Numbered from the stretch's first letter, positions 9,678 to 22,790 are shown. The stretch is 64,000 nucleotides of DNA from Zygnema cylindricum (GCA_037447655.1 JBBHKE010000541.1:248001-312000), one strand, 5' to 3'. Numbers and translations are program-made. Notes: generated by a model not told the origin, from the sequence alone.

Positions 9678-12600
9678 AGATAAAGTTTCTATTCCATCTG
9701 CTTCAGGGCTAATTTCTGGTCGCCACTCAGCAGTTTCCAGCCTCACACCTGATGGAAACGAGTCAAGAAGGCTACCTGAGGGACTCGATGACACAGCTCA
9801 TCTCCTCTCGTTCGCAAGTGAAGGAAATGTGAAGTTGACAAAACGCGTTCTTCAAAGTGGAGTAGATGTAAACGCTTCCGATTATGATGGCCGCACGGCA
9901 TTGCATCTGGCAGCAAGCGAGGGAAGAATTGAAGTTATTAAGCTTCTTCTTTCCATGGGGGCTAATGTGAATCCAACTGATCGATGGGGTAGCACGGTAT
10001 GTTTGTTGTTGTGTGATTGAGTTTCTCATAGGTTTGGTCATGGTTCTGTTTATTTGCAATGGCGGGTGCCTATGTGCGACTTAGGGCTGGACAGGTCTCG
10101 AGCCAACGAATCGCCATTATGCCTTGTGAGCGGATCAACAAAAAATGAAAGCAATTAACGATACTTTTTGCCTGGCTTGTTAGTTGTAGAAGTTTATTCA
10201 GCCAAGAAGATTCCTCTCCCAAATTTAGAAGAAATTAAGTTGAATCAGGAAGGCCCATGGCCGTTGTACTGACATTGTAGAATTAAATGTTGACTGTGAA
10301 ACTAAAAGAGTATTCTTGAATCCGCTATTAATTGGTAAACGATGAAGTAGTATTCTAAGCGCGAAAGGTAGATATTCAAAATTTCCGTTGTTTTCTCTCT
10401 CCTCCCTCTTTACAATGAGATGCAGTTCTGACGTTTATTTAAAGTCATGACCACTTTTAGGTCCCTGGTGTATAGGTTAGTGTTTTGTTGTCAGCGTGGT
10501 ACAGGGAAGTTCTGGGATTATTGGTGCCGCCACTTGTAGACTAATTCTGTTTTTTATTATTTTGGGGGCTGGGGTATTTGTATTTAGCCTCTGGCCGATG
10601 CTTTGCACTATGGTTTCATCGAGGCCAGCAAGTTGCTCAAATCGACCGGAGGGAAGGTCCCCGCGGTACTCTCCTCATCACATCACAAGCTGCTTGAAAT
10701 GCTTGAGTACAAGGGCTTAGTTGCAAGAAAATTGTAAAGGAGAGAACACTGTTAGCAGAGGTTTGCATGCAGTGGATGGAAGATCCAAAAGAAAGGGGCT
10801 ATCGGTATATTGCCAAGGGAGGGAGAGGGAGATAAAGACACTTGGCCTCCATATGCACTTTCCATGTTTTCCATTTGAATTTCTTCAATAAGGGTTCCTT
10901 CTGCTGTCCGTTTCCAAATATCGTTTAGGTTTTTCAACGTATCTGCTACAGTTTGGCCCCTGTTCATTTTTTCGATGTCAATTTGTTTCAAGCTTAATGG
11001 AGATATCCAATGACTATGCCAATTTCAAGTTCAAGGTTTTGGTTTTTGAATATTGTCCCCAAACTACTCCTTTGTCATTTTTGTTACTCTCTGTATGAAA
11101 ATGTTGGGCATATTTAATTTACCATAAGAATAAGGTATTGCGACTTAAAATAATTAATGTAGTGTGGTTCAGTTTAGTCCAGATAAACTCTCGTAGCAAA
11201 AATGGCACATAAGCAGCCATTGTGCACCCTACGTTTAATGGTGTATGACTGGATATGGTCAGGTCGGGAGGCCGATATAGTCGACCATTCAACTTTAGCA
11301 TATTTGTCAATGCAGTGTCACATGTTGGACAAATCTAGTATCATGTTTTCAGATTAACGAATGTTCAATTCGCCTGAGATTATATGATCTAAATTTGATT
11401 GAACATAGGTTCAATTGAAACTCATTGCATGTATTTTCCTTGTCTCTTTTGGTTACATTCTGTGTGTTAAACTAAATTCAGTATTGATTGTGCAGATAAT
11501 TAACATCTATATTGTTCCAATAATATTAAGCTTTAATCTCCACGTCAAATGCTTAGCTGTTATGGTATCATAGGAACGTGCGAGGTTTAATGGTCAATGG
11601 GCATGTTTGCAGGAAAGTGGACATCTGTCAACTCCTATGCTAAGCCCTGCCAGGAGTCCAGGTGATGATTTCGAAATTGATGTTTCCGAGCTCGATTTCC
11701 AGAATGCAGCATTGGTTGGTAAGGTGAGTCGGTCATCCAAACAACTCTTTTCTCCACAACAGCTTACCTGGGAGCTTAAACCCGAGTAAGTATTCTGTTG
11801 TTATAAAAACGAAACTGGATTTTTGTACGTTTTTTGTTGTTTAGTGTTTTCTTTGCCTAGGATCCATTAGTTCGAGTAAGATCTCGCTGCTTTGATGTTT
11901 TAGGACAAAATGTAATTTGTTTCAGTCGCTAGTGTGTTGTCGTAGTTCACACTTCATCTATTAGCTTATGTTTGAATTAGTGACTTAGCAAGCTTGTGTC
12001 CCTGTCAACCAAATGCACATCTATGGAAGAGGAAAGTATCACTATTGATCATGGTAACTTGTTTTGTCCAATTAAGTTTTCTTCCTAAAAATCTACAAAC
12101 TGAGGGTTTTGCCTTCCTTAGAAGAAAATCCGATCTTTTAGAGGAGGCCAAATATAACCTGGGTTGTAAATTCAAGGTTGGTATTGCTAGCAAAACATAT
12201 GATCGTGATTTGTGTTACCTTCTTATCGTGATATCATTTTATACTTTTTGGTCAAAGTTCAGTGAAGAGATTGAAAGCAGGTCAACTTAGTTTGCATTGA
12301 TAATGTTAGCATGCATTTTCATACGGACTTGACTTCTAAGCAACAATCGAACAGTGTAGGTGACGTTTTTGCAGTAATAAACGACTATTATTAGCAGAAG
12401 CCGTAATTTCAAACTTACTGATTGAGATGTACAGTCAAAACCTGTCGCTCAATTTTTTGGACGACTGGACTTCTTAATCTATCCTACCCTATGACTCTTT
12501 TTTACATTCTGGCATATACTGAGGTACAAAAAAACTGTTTTGAGGAGGATGAAGGGTGCTTTTGGGGAAATTCGCCTTGTCAATTGGAGGGGAACACGTG

Positions 12601-15600
12601 TTGCCGTGAAAACATTACACACTCAGCTATCGGCTAGGCCCGAAGTCGAGTAAGTTTTTTCTGAATTTCAGAAGAGCGTTTAGGCAAATTCCTTTTGTTT
12701 CAGCTCATTTGTTTTCTCATGTGGTATAATGAGAAAGTATTGAAGCAAGCGCAGCACCAGTAGAAAAACAATTTCCGGTTGCAAATGTAAGTAGACCTAT
12801 ATGGCTCCATCGTGTCTGTCCAAGACAGAGAAAATGGGGAATCAGTGATGGAGACTTGCTGCCATTGATTGTGGTTTGTGGAGAATGCTATTTACTTTTA
12901 ACAGGAGAGAGTTCCGTGATGAGCTCATGTTGTTGAAGAAGTTACGGCATCCCAATATTGGTAAGTCAAGAACGTTACTGGGCCCTCCCTAAATTTATTC
13001 TATCCTGGACTAGTACTTTAACTAGTATCTGCACTTGATCCTTTCCTGCTTGAATCCCTTTGATGTTATCCCCCTAGGCTAACTCAAGAACGTTAATGGA
13101 GATTTTCAACACAATCCACTTCTTGGAACTTGTGGGAGACTACCTTGCAACACTGACCTTTACAGCAGGTCTGTTTGTTTTTCTTCAGAAGTTCACTCCT
13201 TGTGTATATGCGTGTGAAAATGGCAGTGCAATTTCTAGGAGCTGTAACTCTGTCTCAACCAATGATGCTCATTACCGAGTATCTCAGTCGGGTGAGTTGC
13301 TGGTCTTTGATTCCTTAAGACTTCAAGTGTGTGTGTGGTGGTTTGTCTCCCAACCATGTCATTTTCGGAAAGTTTCCAAGTCGTTTTCCTTGATAATGGC
13401 GCTCCAGTAATTCTCAAGCCTTAACTTAGATCTTTCTCAGTACTCGATATGAAATCAACTTTTAAGGCTGGTCTATGACTGGGTTTTGTGTAATACCTGA
13501 CGGCTACACTGCCCATCGCTCTTAGAGGAAAGGGATATGAGTGTAAATGCGATATTGGAATGTAAAAGTACTAATTCAGTGCAGGAAGTTGTGTCAGATT
13601 GTAATCCACTCCCTTAAATAGTGTTATCATCACTGTTTTATGATTTTTGGTCAAAAATGTCGCGTCTGGATTAGTGTTTTTAACACTGATAGTGATGGGC
13701 AGTGTGGTATTTAGTGTTTTTCAGGATTTTTATGTATGTTAATTTATTACAAAACATGGAATTTTTGTCTTGTGCAATGCCGTCGTGTATTGTTATCTCT
13801 TAACCAGTTTATGTGTGCTTTTCATTGTTCTTTCCTGGATCTAGATTTGAACTTTTTCTTGTGGATGTTTTTTGTGTCATCTTTAAAAGTTCATTAAGTA
13901 TAATGCGGCCCTCTTTTTTTCTATTGATTTAGCTGTCACTTTTTATCAACTCAGTTGCCCCTTCCAAATTTGTACCCGCAGTTTTTTTTGTAATATGTGT
14001 TGGCAAAATTGAGTTTGGCAATAGGGGCGCAATAGGGCCGCAGGGCGATCTTCACGAGATTTTGCAACGGAAAGGCCCTCTCTGTGCAGAAGAAGCAGTT
14101 CACTACGCCCTTGATGTTGCTAGGTGTGACTCTCTTCTCCTCCATCCCTCCCCCCTGTTCTTATCTCTCATAAATTCTCCATATCTGCCCGTCACACCGA
14201 CTGCTGTAGTTAATCTGGACTACTCAATTACCGAACTGAGCTATTCAGGGGTTTCTGGTGAAGTAAAGAGATATGTATAAATGTACAAACCATGGGTTGA
14301 TGTGGACAGCAGATAAATATGTGTCGTTAGTCATGGATTCTGTGGATGTGCATTGTAGTCATGGAGTCAAAAAAAAGTCAACAACATCAGATTGAGGACA
14401 GGAAGCCCTCTGGTCGATGAAACATCCTGGAGGATTTTGTGCATTTGGAGACTCTGTTTTCTTCAGTTTGCTTCTTTTTTGTGTCTTCCTAAATAGAAGT
14501 TTAATGATGACTGTTTTTTTTCTTTTTTTTGTAAAGAGGGATGAGCTACCTCCACCAACACAAGCCTAAAGCTATAGTGCATCGGGACCTGAAACCAAGG
14601 TAAAGCCTGATTTGCTTCCAAATTTTTCTGTCCTGAAGTTTGTGTAAATTATCAGAGTCTTGAGTAATAGACAAGATATACACTCCTACAACTGTGCACA
14701 TTGGTAGGATTGGTGAACATGTTAGTTAGTTTTCTCCGATCCCATGGGGCCAAGCCTATTGCAGCAATCAGGATCTCATGCATCTGCTCGTCGTTTTTTT
14801 TTTACTTGTTTCTTCATTTAAAGCAGACTCTCCAATGTCTGTATTTTTACAGCTTTGCACGTTTTCTGAATTGGAAATAGCTTAAGTGAACGAGGATGAG
14901 TGCTCTAACTACATGTGTTATGGATGTTTTTTTTCTGAAATAAAGCAAGGGTGAAAAAGTGTCTATTTTACATGTCCACTACAATTAGTCTAATTTCACT
15001 TAAGTGTGGAAGATCTTGTTTATGTTTTTTTAAGGCATGATCAATCAACTGCGTAAGCAACCTCAGTTAATATGAGCCAAGCATCACACATGAAGTTTTG
15101 TGGACTGGCATCACAGCCGATATGCCAAGGAACTTGCTCACATAATTTATACAAAGCGTCCGGGAAGATGCTGACCAGAAAATATTATGGATTGGCAGAA
15201 ATCTTCTGAGAGATGAAGCGGGCCATTTAAAAGTGGCTGATTTTGGGCTGAGCCGTCTCCTTAAGGCACATAACAGTGAGGAGCTGCAAGAAGCATTTGA
15301 GTTATCTGACGACAAAAGCTCCTGTAAGACCTCATTGTGTAGCCTCTCGTGTCCATTTTGTTGGCTTAATATTAGTTGCTGTGATTTTGATATTTCCTAT
15401 GGGGGTCATGCTTTTTTCTTTTCTTGACGACTGGTGTTTCCCTCTGGCAGTTCTGTATGTCGCTCCAGAACTTTTGTGCAAAAAGTCTTACGATAAATCA
15501 GTGGATGTTTACTCCTTCGCCATGATTGTTTTTGAGGTGTGTGAAATGTCTTTGAATTAAGTAAGTAAAGTGGGAGGAAACTTCCAGAATCTGATGCATA

Positions 15601-17487
15601 TGGGGGACCCGTAGGCTGCAATCTGGAGTGTTCATTCCCTTTTTTTGAATGCTTCTGTTTTGTTGTTACATTTATCAGTTCACATTGCAGTTTATAAATG
15701 TACTCAGGATTTTCCAGGTTAATCCTCGGAGTTGTGAACAAGGGTATTTATTTGGAAAGTATGTTCTGTAGGTTCGGCCTAGAACTGTAGGCGGCAATCT
15801 GGAGCCATCAGTTACTTATGAACACTCCGGATTTCGACTTATTACTGCTGATACCCCATTGTTACCTACAGAAATTTGAAGGGTTTTCTCCTTTTTGATG
15901 TTGAACAGGAGGTTTTATTCGGAACTTTCCTTTTATTGAGGGCTGAAATTCGACTTGCCCATGTATTTCATTGGGATATTTTTTTTGGCTGGGCAGATGT
16001 TTGAGGGAAGCCCTGTTATTAATGAGGAAGACCCAAAAGACGCCGCAGACAAATCGGCTCAGCAAAATACGCAGCCAAATTTCACAGCAACCACTTATCC
16101 ACCCGGCATGAAAGAGTGTGTATTTTCAAACCCACCTTTTTGTTGCATGTTGTTGTTGTTATTTTTTCTGTGTTAACATCAGCATTGAGCTTCATGGATA
16201 TGGCAATTTCGAATATTGTGCATCATGAGAGATTTTACAATATTCGATTTGGATGGGAAAATCGCCCTTTGACATTTCATAATATAGCAAAAACTATTGA
16301 GTGTGTTTTTATCTCGATGCCAAGCCATTCAATATGGGTGTCAATCATAAAAAGGATTTCTCTCCATCGTAACTTAGCGACTTCCAAGCATGGTTCTAGA
16401 TGGATGTGTTAACGAATTTTGAAGTTCGTTGATTGGAGCTCATTTTTTTGGAGCATGAGCAACAGTGGGTTATAAGTGACACAAACACAACATGGCGGCC
16501 AACGTTTGGTTTTTTTATTTGCTGTTTCTTTCTAAGTGGCAGCTTTCTGATGTCCGTTCATCTAGTAGTTTCATACGCTTGTCACACTTGCGGGCTATCC
16601 ATTACAGTTAGAATCTTTGTAAAATCTGCAAGATCGTCAGATTCTCTAGCGAAGGTAATCGAGATAGTTTACGCGACGAACAAAATACAAGGACCTTGGT
16701 GTAGCTTCATTCTTTGAAGACGTTCGTCTTCTACGTCTGTTAGATGTTTTGACGTGAAATCTAGCCTCACATGTGTACTCAAATGGTTTCTACACTATTT
16801 TCCTTGTCTCCAGCGGTCAGTGGTCAACCATTATGAATTGATGGTCACCTCATCTTCAGGATAGCCGGTAAAATCCCACGCTTATATGCCCAAGAAGGTT
16901 TTATGTCTATCCTTGTCGACATGACGTCCTCTTACTGACGTATGCCGATTGTAGCGTGCACGGTCGATGGTAGTCCGCTGGTTCAATATTTGGCGTATCG
17001 TTTATTGCAATCCTCTATAATGTAACCAGACATATGGCACTGCAATGTCGTGGGCTTCTGTCAATACATTTCTGCACATACATCTTCTGTACAGTTATCA
17101 TAATGCGATTCATTGATAGGTGAAATGATACGTTATGGTTATCATTATTGATGCCCTTGTTGGCCCTTCCGCGTGGTTTGGTAAGATTTGAATTAGTCAA
17201 GGTTTGAGACACTCGCGCAGGTATCATAAGTTTTTGTTGCTTTTAATGCATCATTTTCTTGTTAAGGAGAAATTAAGGAACTCATTTTCAGTTATAATTT
17301 CTTTGACCTGTGCAGGCTCATTACTCGCTGCTGGGATCAGGATCCCAGGAAAAGGCCACAATTCCTGGAAATTGTTGGGATTTTGGAGGAAATGGAAGCT
17401 GGATTAAGTGAAGGTCGTATGGAGCATAAACGAAGCGATGAAGGGCGGGGAAGTTCTGGAGGACGATGTCGCTGCATAGTTTTGTAA
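9631..17487 (+). CDS. ankyrin-repeat Raf-like protein kinase (plant ILK family), 12 exons
   Basis: Model by splice sites and frame: 9631-9996, 10588-10719 (end uncertain), 11613-11723, 12555-12649, 12905-12960, 13227-13291, 14044-14123, 14537-14599, 15199-15323, 15451-15536, 15997-16115, 17316-17487. It gives 1470 nt, 489 residues, with no stop. All introns are GT-AG. Residues 53-165 hold about three ankyrin repeats (GRTALHLAASEGRIEVIKLL is typical). The kinase domain has the glycine loop GKGAFGE (202-208), VAVK with Lys222, helix-C Glu241, HRD (317-319), Asn324, DFG (337-339) and YVAPE (367-371), so catalysis should be intact. Order and wording match plant integrin-linked-kinase-like Raf kinases, which act in signalling at membranes. 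Odd points: an activation segment with SSFLY before APE, and a C-terminus ending CRCIVL, a CaaX-like prenylation signal. The start has a good context (A at -3, G at +4). Unsure: exon 2 end, any 5' noncoding exons. Confidence 0.85.
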
Positions 17488-19190
17488 ATGCATAATTTTG
17501 TATATGAGAGCCCAGACAGACGACAAGAGACAGAAAAGTATTTTGGCAAAAAATCCTTTTATAGAACAAGTTCTTAGTGATACTTTCTGCGTGGACCATT
17601 TCTCGTCCATGTGAAGCTGTGCATGGGAACAGATCCGAAAGCATGTATAGGTTGATATCATTGACGACTCTCTGAGCTCTTTCTTGAAGTAGGCAATATA
17701 GTAGCCACACATCATTTTGCCGTTGCGAGATGGCCAGGGCCATTGACATTGACAGGAAAAAGCCGACTTATACCAGGAGGTCAACTTGTGTTAGGAATAA
17801 TCACTGTACAGGTATTCTCTTGTTTAAGAGATGCACTTTTTGTTCAAAGGATAGTGCGGAACCGCCCTTTGTATAGTTCTACGACCAGTCTGAAGGCCTG
17901 ATCAGAATTTCTTTTAGGTCAATTTGGATATGAAAAAGTGTGATTCCCAGTGCAATAAAATGCTTTCCTATCTTGTACTGTTATGCCTTGGGCGCTGGAT
18001 GGACAAAGCACCCTATTTTTTTTGTGATTGCAGGTCTTTATGCTAAGTTTATTTTAAAAGGTTGTGGGTGTTGGTGTCGGCATTGATAACCAGAAAACAA
18101 GACACAAGAATTGCTGGAATTACAAATTTCACTATCTTTTTTGTGGTTTTGGGTTTATTCACCTACTACTATTGACTGTTGGTAATTCATTAGTATGTGT
18201 GAGACATCGGAATATTCTACCATGAAATGTACAGTGTCAAACGGGTCAAATACTATCTAAGAAATATGTTGGGGGCACCAAAAGTGGAGGAGCGAGGAAC
18301 TCTTCATATGCTGGAAGCGGAGAAGCACTCTCAGTTTAAAGAAGAGGATCGATAAGGTTAATGTTGTGTAGCGATCGAAATCGAGGTCGCCAAACAAGAA
18401 GTCGTGATATCGAAAGGCCGAAGTTTGAAGTCCTATTTTTAAAACATGGACAAAGCCATATACGCTGATTGTCAATATAGGAGAAACAGGTATATGTTGT
18501 TACCCTGCGTTGCACCTGCGATACAGTGTATAGTAATTAAGTGTTGAAAATGAAAATGTTGCCTAAGGATGCTGCCTTTGAGGTTGCCCGGTCGACGATT
18601 AATATGACTATCACTATCACCGTCACTGTGACCATCTTCGTCGCCATCACCAGCACGATCCCTATCATTGTCCCCGACGTCCATAAGGATTGAATGAAAA
18701 AACCAAAAGATACGGGCAAAGGATGCGAGAAGTTAAATAAGGGAAGGAAGTGAGAGAATCAACTAAAAGGATGCATAGTGTAAGCAACTAAAGAAGATAC
18801 AAAGTAGATTTAACTCTTCTTTAAATAGATGGGACATTTAAACATTGGAAGAGTGGGTATGATACACATCCCTATCCGATCTACTTATAAACCCCTGTTC
18901 GTATTTTTTTTAATTTATAGGAATATGATAAATTTGAGCGTCTATGGCCCATTTTTCACCTCGGATCATACAAACAACAAGAAAAAAAAGAACAAAATTA
19001 TTTAAAAATCCTTTTTTCAAGCTCCTTTTTTCCTTTTTTACGCGTCGGAAAATTAGCAATGATCACTCACCATTTTGTCCTCCTCCTTTCTGTTGTTTTT
19101 TGGAAAGCTTTCAGTCTCAGCAAATTAGTAGGACGGCAGAAAGGTAGTAATTTGTAGCGTAAGTTTCATAAAATATGCGTCATCACTTGA
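17488..19190. other. intergenic, 3' flank of kinase
   Basis: Presumably contains the kinase 3' UTR. A minus-strand stretch at 18590-18684 encodes an Asp/Gly-rich run from a GAC/GTC-like repeat. No gene is supportable. Confidence 0.4.
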
Positions 19191-19194
19191 AGAC

Positions 19195-19400
19195 AACGCA
19201 GCTGCTATGCATACAGAGCAGCACAGCAACGTAGCTGTTGTGCAGACAGAGCAGCGCAGCAGCGAAGCTGCGACACAGACAGGACAAACGCACAGACAGG
19301 ACAAACGCAGCTGTGGTTACTTTGGATATGATCCGTACAGACAACGCAGCTGCCGCTATCTTGGATATGATTCGGTACGGGACACCGCAGCTGCGTTTGA
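19195..19400. repeat. imperfect CAG/CTG-rich repeat cluster
   Basis: Contains repeated GCAGCTG words, two adjacent copies of CACAGACAGGACAAACG (19274-19307) and two longer copies of a unit with TTGGATATGAT about 50 bp apart. An open frame across it is a by-product. Confidence 0.6.
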
Positions 19401-19427
19401 TATGAATCAGGTCAACGGACCTCAACT

Positions 19428-19495
19428 TAGTGGGTAGCTCAGTGGTAGCTCAGTGGTAGCTCAGTGGTAGCTTAGTGGTAGCTCAGTGGTAGCTT
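19428..19495. repeat. 11-bp tandem array, about six units
   Basis: Units of GTGGTAGCTCA follow head to tail with one C-to-T variant and one extra G in the first unit. Each junction spells TAGCTCAGTGG, which resembles a tRNA A box. Confidence 0.85.
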
Positions 19496-19512
19496 GACAG
19501 ATTAGTATTAGC

Positions 19513-20972
19513 CTAGTAGATTGACGTACCTCTCAGGTACACTGGTATTGCCAGTACGACTGCGGGCAAATTTTTTGTCATCATGTCATCAACCATTTGC
19601 TCATCCGTTAAATAACTCAACTTCAGGACTTTTCCCATCACCTTTTCTCTCACAAAATGCAACTTGATGTCAATGTGATTACTTCTATAGTGATGGCTTG
19701 GATTAGATGCAATTGTTATGGCTGCCTGATTATCACACAACACTATTTGAGGTCCAAATTGCATAAAGAGAAGCTCTTGGAGGAGAGAATTTACTAAAAG
19801 TAACTCCTTAATTGCCGAGCTGACAGCCATGTACTCAACATCTATGGTATACTAAGCTGTTACCTTCTGAAGTTTGTTGCTCTAGCATCAAGTTCCACCG
19901 CCGATCTTTAGAATGTATCTCATTGTGGCGCGTCGAATGGGCATATCTCTATAGCTCTCATCGCTCCATGTATTAATTTTGACTTCCTCTCCATTGAGAG
20001 AGAGTCTAAGAATTCGAGTTCTTCGAAGATAAAGAGGTACTCTTATTGTTGCCTCATAATCCGACTTCCTCGGATTTTGCAAGCTTCCGCTCAAAGAATA
20101 AACCGCCGCTGCGATGTGGGGACGACTACAGTTCATGAAATAAACGAGGCTTCAGACAATCTGCTTGTAAGGAATGGATGACATACAATCTACCTCGCCT
20201 GATTCTAAGAAATCATCAACCAAAACACCACCATCCGTTTCCGTACACTCCAATGTTTGCCTGAATTCCATTGGGGTGGCACTCCCCTTTGATCGGACAT
20301 GTCAAATTTTTCTAGTTTGTTCGCGATTGCTTCTTTCTGAGTTAAATAAATATTTTTCTATTTTTTCTCTTTCTACTTGAATTCGTAGATTATACTTAGC
20401 CTCACCCAAGTCCTTTATTTCAAACTGGGAATTCAGAGCTGCTTTCATTATATTAATCTCATTGATAGATTTGCTAATCAACAGCAAATCATCTACTATC
20501 GTGCCCACATAAATCACTCTATCCTCACCTTGCATTACATAGACTGAGTTCACACATAAATCACTCCATCCTCACCTTGCATTACATAGACTGAGTGATT
20601 TGAACGGATCCTGGTAAAGCTAACATTCGTTAAAAACTCATCTTATTTCAGGTTCAATTGTCTCAGAGCCTGTTTCTGATCATATAGGTACTTCAACAGT
20701 TTACAGATTAGATTTTCTTTCCCTTATTCTGCATGCATATTTCGCTGCTTTATATAAATAACTTCCTCCAAATCACCATGCAAGAAAGTTGTCTTAACGT
20801 CCATCTGATGCAATTTGATATCCTCTATTGCAGCAAGAGATAACAAATTTCTAACAGTAAGAAAGCGAACCACAAGAGAGAAGGTCTCTTCATAATCAAT
20901 TCCCTCCTTTTGGCTAAATCCCTTAGGGACCAATGTAGCTTTATATCTTTGAATTGTAATATCGAGATTCAA
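19513..20972 (-). pseudogene. Copia element B: reverse transcriptase and RNase H, broken
   Basis: On the minus strand: an RT start (20972-20724, with QRYKATLVPKGFSQKEGIDY and HQMDVKTTFLHG), an RT core (20553-20302, containing VDDLLL and KDLGEAKYNLRIQ), and the RT end plus RNase H (20136-19888 with INTWSDESYRDMPIRRA; 19830-19513 with CDNQAAITIASNPSHHYRSN and the tail DDMMTK). The pieces lie in order but are separated by stops and frameshifts. The RT catalytic motif reads TIVDDLL, so the residue normally Tyr before Val-Asp-Asp has been replaced. This is the downstream half of the element whose upstream half lies at 28158-30871, split by element A. Confidence 0.85.
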
Positions 20973-21387
20973 TTTTAATTTGCGACCCAGTTAGAACCGA
21001 TAGCTTTCTGGTTTAGTGGGTGCTCTGCAAGTTCCCAAGTTTGGGCTTCCATAATTAACTTTATCTCGTCATTTGCATGCGAGATCCAATGATCCTTTTA
21101 AGCAACGGAAAAAGCTTCCTAAATAGTAAGCGGCTCCCTTGTGGTTGGAGAAAAAACACTCTCCACCTGGTCACCTCGAAAGCGGCTACTTTGCCTTCTT
21201 CCCCTGGAAAATCCGAAGCAAGAACTGTTGGTCCCTTAGTCTGCTGTAGAGGGCGTGGATTGGTAGAAAGATCACGAGAAAGAACAGCTCCGGAAGGAGG
21301 ATTTGACGGCCCAGAGGCATTTAGGAGAGAGGTTGAGGAAGTAGAGGAAGATGGAGTAAAAGGTACCTGCTCAAGAATGATATACTC

Positions 21388-21765
21388 TTATATTTTCTCA
21401 TACCTTTCAGCGCGATCGATACTAAAATCATCCACAGATTTACTATTTTCTTTAATCTGAATATTCTTGGCTCTTTGAAGGCATCCTCTTTGAGGATTAT
21501 ACATTCTATAACCCACAGATTCATCATCATAGCCTAAAAAGACACCAGGTATAGATTTTGGACTAAGCTTTTTAATAGGAAGATTATCCAAGATAAAACA
21601 TTTCGTACCAAAGACTCTAAAATGACCGACATTTGGCTTTCTGCCAGTCCACAATTCATTAGGTGTCTTACCCCTAATAGCTCACGTTTCCACTCTATTT
21701 CTTATGTAGGAAGAACAATGAAAAGCTTCCCCCCAAATATTTGGATCCACAACTTTATCGGCCAT
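21388..21765 (-). pseudogene. Copia element B: integrase C-terminal part
   Basis: Minus-strand reading from 21765 begins ATGGCCGATAAAG (MADKVVDP), then an IWGEAF stretch and TGRKPNVGHFRVFGTKCF and GVFLGYDDESVGYRMYNP, all typical of the Copia integrase C-terminal region. It starts exactly where element A begins, and the residues before it are found at 28158 onward, which shows the two halves were once joined. Confidence 0.85.
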
Positions 21766-22790
21766 TGTTGAAATTAATAGATTTCTTAAGTATTTTCTAG
21801 GTTTAAAATGTTAGTATAAAAGAAAAAGAAAAAGGACAAACAGCCTGCCTACATCTCCTCTCTCTAGCCCCCAAACTTGTTGTAGTCACTGAAGGATAGA
21901 GAGAATGGTTTATCCATGGCTGCCTTAGTTCAATAGGCAGATATTTTTAAGGCTACTAAAAATATACTTGACGGACCCGGGATTTGATCCCGGTACCTGC
22001 GGTTCGTCAAGCTGGCCGATAGTGGTCAGCTTTATCCTACTAGACTAGGACCAATGCTAAATGCTATAGTATGTGATAGATATATATATATTTAGGAAGG
22101 AGCAAATCCATTTAACTAAAACTGTGTACGACGTACATGGATACAGTTTTATAAATGTACCAATTCAAAACGGATACCACGCATTTTGTTTCGACAACGA
22201 AACAAATATCGCGCAAGTATTTGTTACGGCCAAGATTGCGTCTCGCTGCAAATCCAACGGCGCACATCATCGCCGAAATCCCGGAGTAGTCACTTTGGCG
22301 TTTAGTGACGTGGCATGACCTGGAGCCACATGGAGAGATGACATTCGGTCATAGGAATTCCGAGGAATGTACAGACCAGTGAAAAGGAGACACGCGTCCG
22401 CTTAATAGTCTTGTCGTACATAGGCCGTACAAAAGGTACATCGGCAGCAGTACCTTTTTGGTACGGTAGAGTAATCTGATTGGTCCGTACTTCAGTAGAT
22501 AGAAGTTATTAGAGGAAATCAAGACTTGGAAAATTTTGGTAGGCAGTCACCTCTCCCTTTGAGAGTTTGTACAAATTGGCATTTTTAGTGCCTCATAACT
22601 AATCAGCTGGTTGGCCGTTTTCAATGATTCTTTTTGCTACGGACTCAGGGGAGTCTAGGCTGCACAAGGGTGCAGTGAAATTGTCATTGTGACTTTTTGG
22701 GCAGCAGTGGCTGTGGGTTAAAGTGGGCTAGTTAACAACTATGTAGAGGCTTCCTATATTCTGTAGTCCAATGGAGGACACAGAATTGCA
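21766..22790 (+). repeat. element A 5' LTR
   Basis: Begins TGTTGAAATTAATAG and ends AGAATTGCA (TG...CA). It matches the copy at 27133-28157 end to end with scattered substitutions. The place of the TATA box reads TACAAAA (22428-22434) here, against TATAAAA in the other two copies. The gag start codon (22771) lies 20 bp before the LTR end. Confidence 0.88.
21972..22056 (-). promoter_or_regulatory. tRNA-like segment inside the LTR, antisense to the element
   Basis: On the minus strand TAGTCTAGTAGG (22036-22047) resembles a pol III A box and GGATCAAATCC (21980-21990) a B box. The B box sits in a perfect 5-bp stem with a 7-base loop (CCGGG-ATCAAAT-CCCGG), like a T arm. The 7-bp acceptor stem of a real tRNA does not form. 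Counterparts occur in the other LTRs at 27340-27426, 39781-39872, 54145-54224 and 59545-59618. Confidence 0.45.

Noticed and set aside
15181-15198. acceptor site at CCAG before AAAATATTATGG for exon 9
   Set aside because: It would give a TGA shortly after; the acceptor at 15197-15198 gives R-N-L-L-R-D-E-A in frame.
15067-15315. 82-codon minus-strand frame over the kinase exon 9
   Set aside because: Shadow of the kinase exon, which carries DFG and matching splice sites on the plus strand.
18472-18684. Asp-rich minus-strand frame resembling calcium-binding loops
   Set aside because: It comes from a short GAC/GTC repeat and lacks the spacing of an EF hand.
19207-19437. 76-codon frame with repeated Gln/Arg/Tyr
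   Set aside because: Covers the CAG/CTG-like repeat cluster; no start context or homology.
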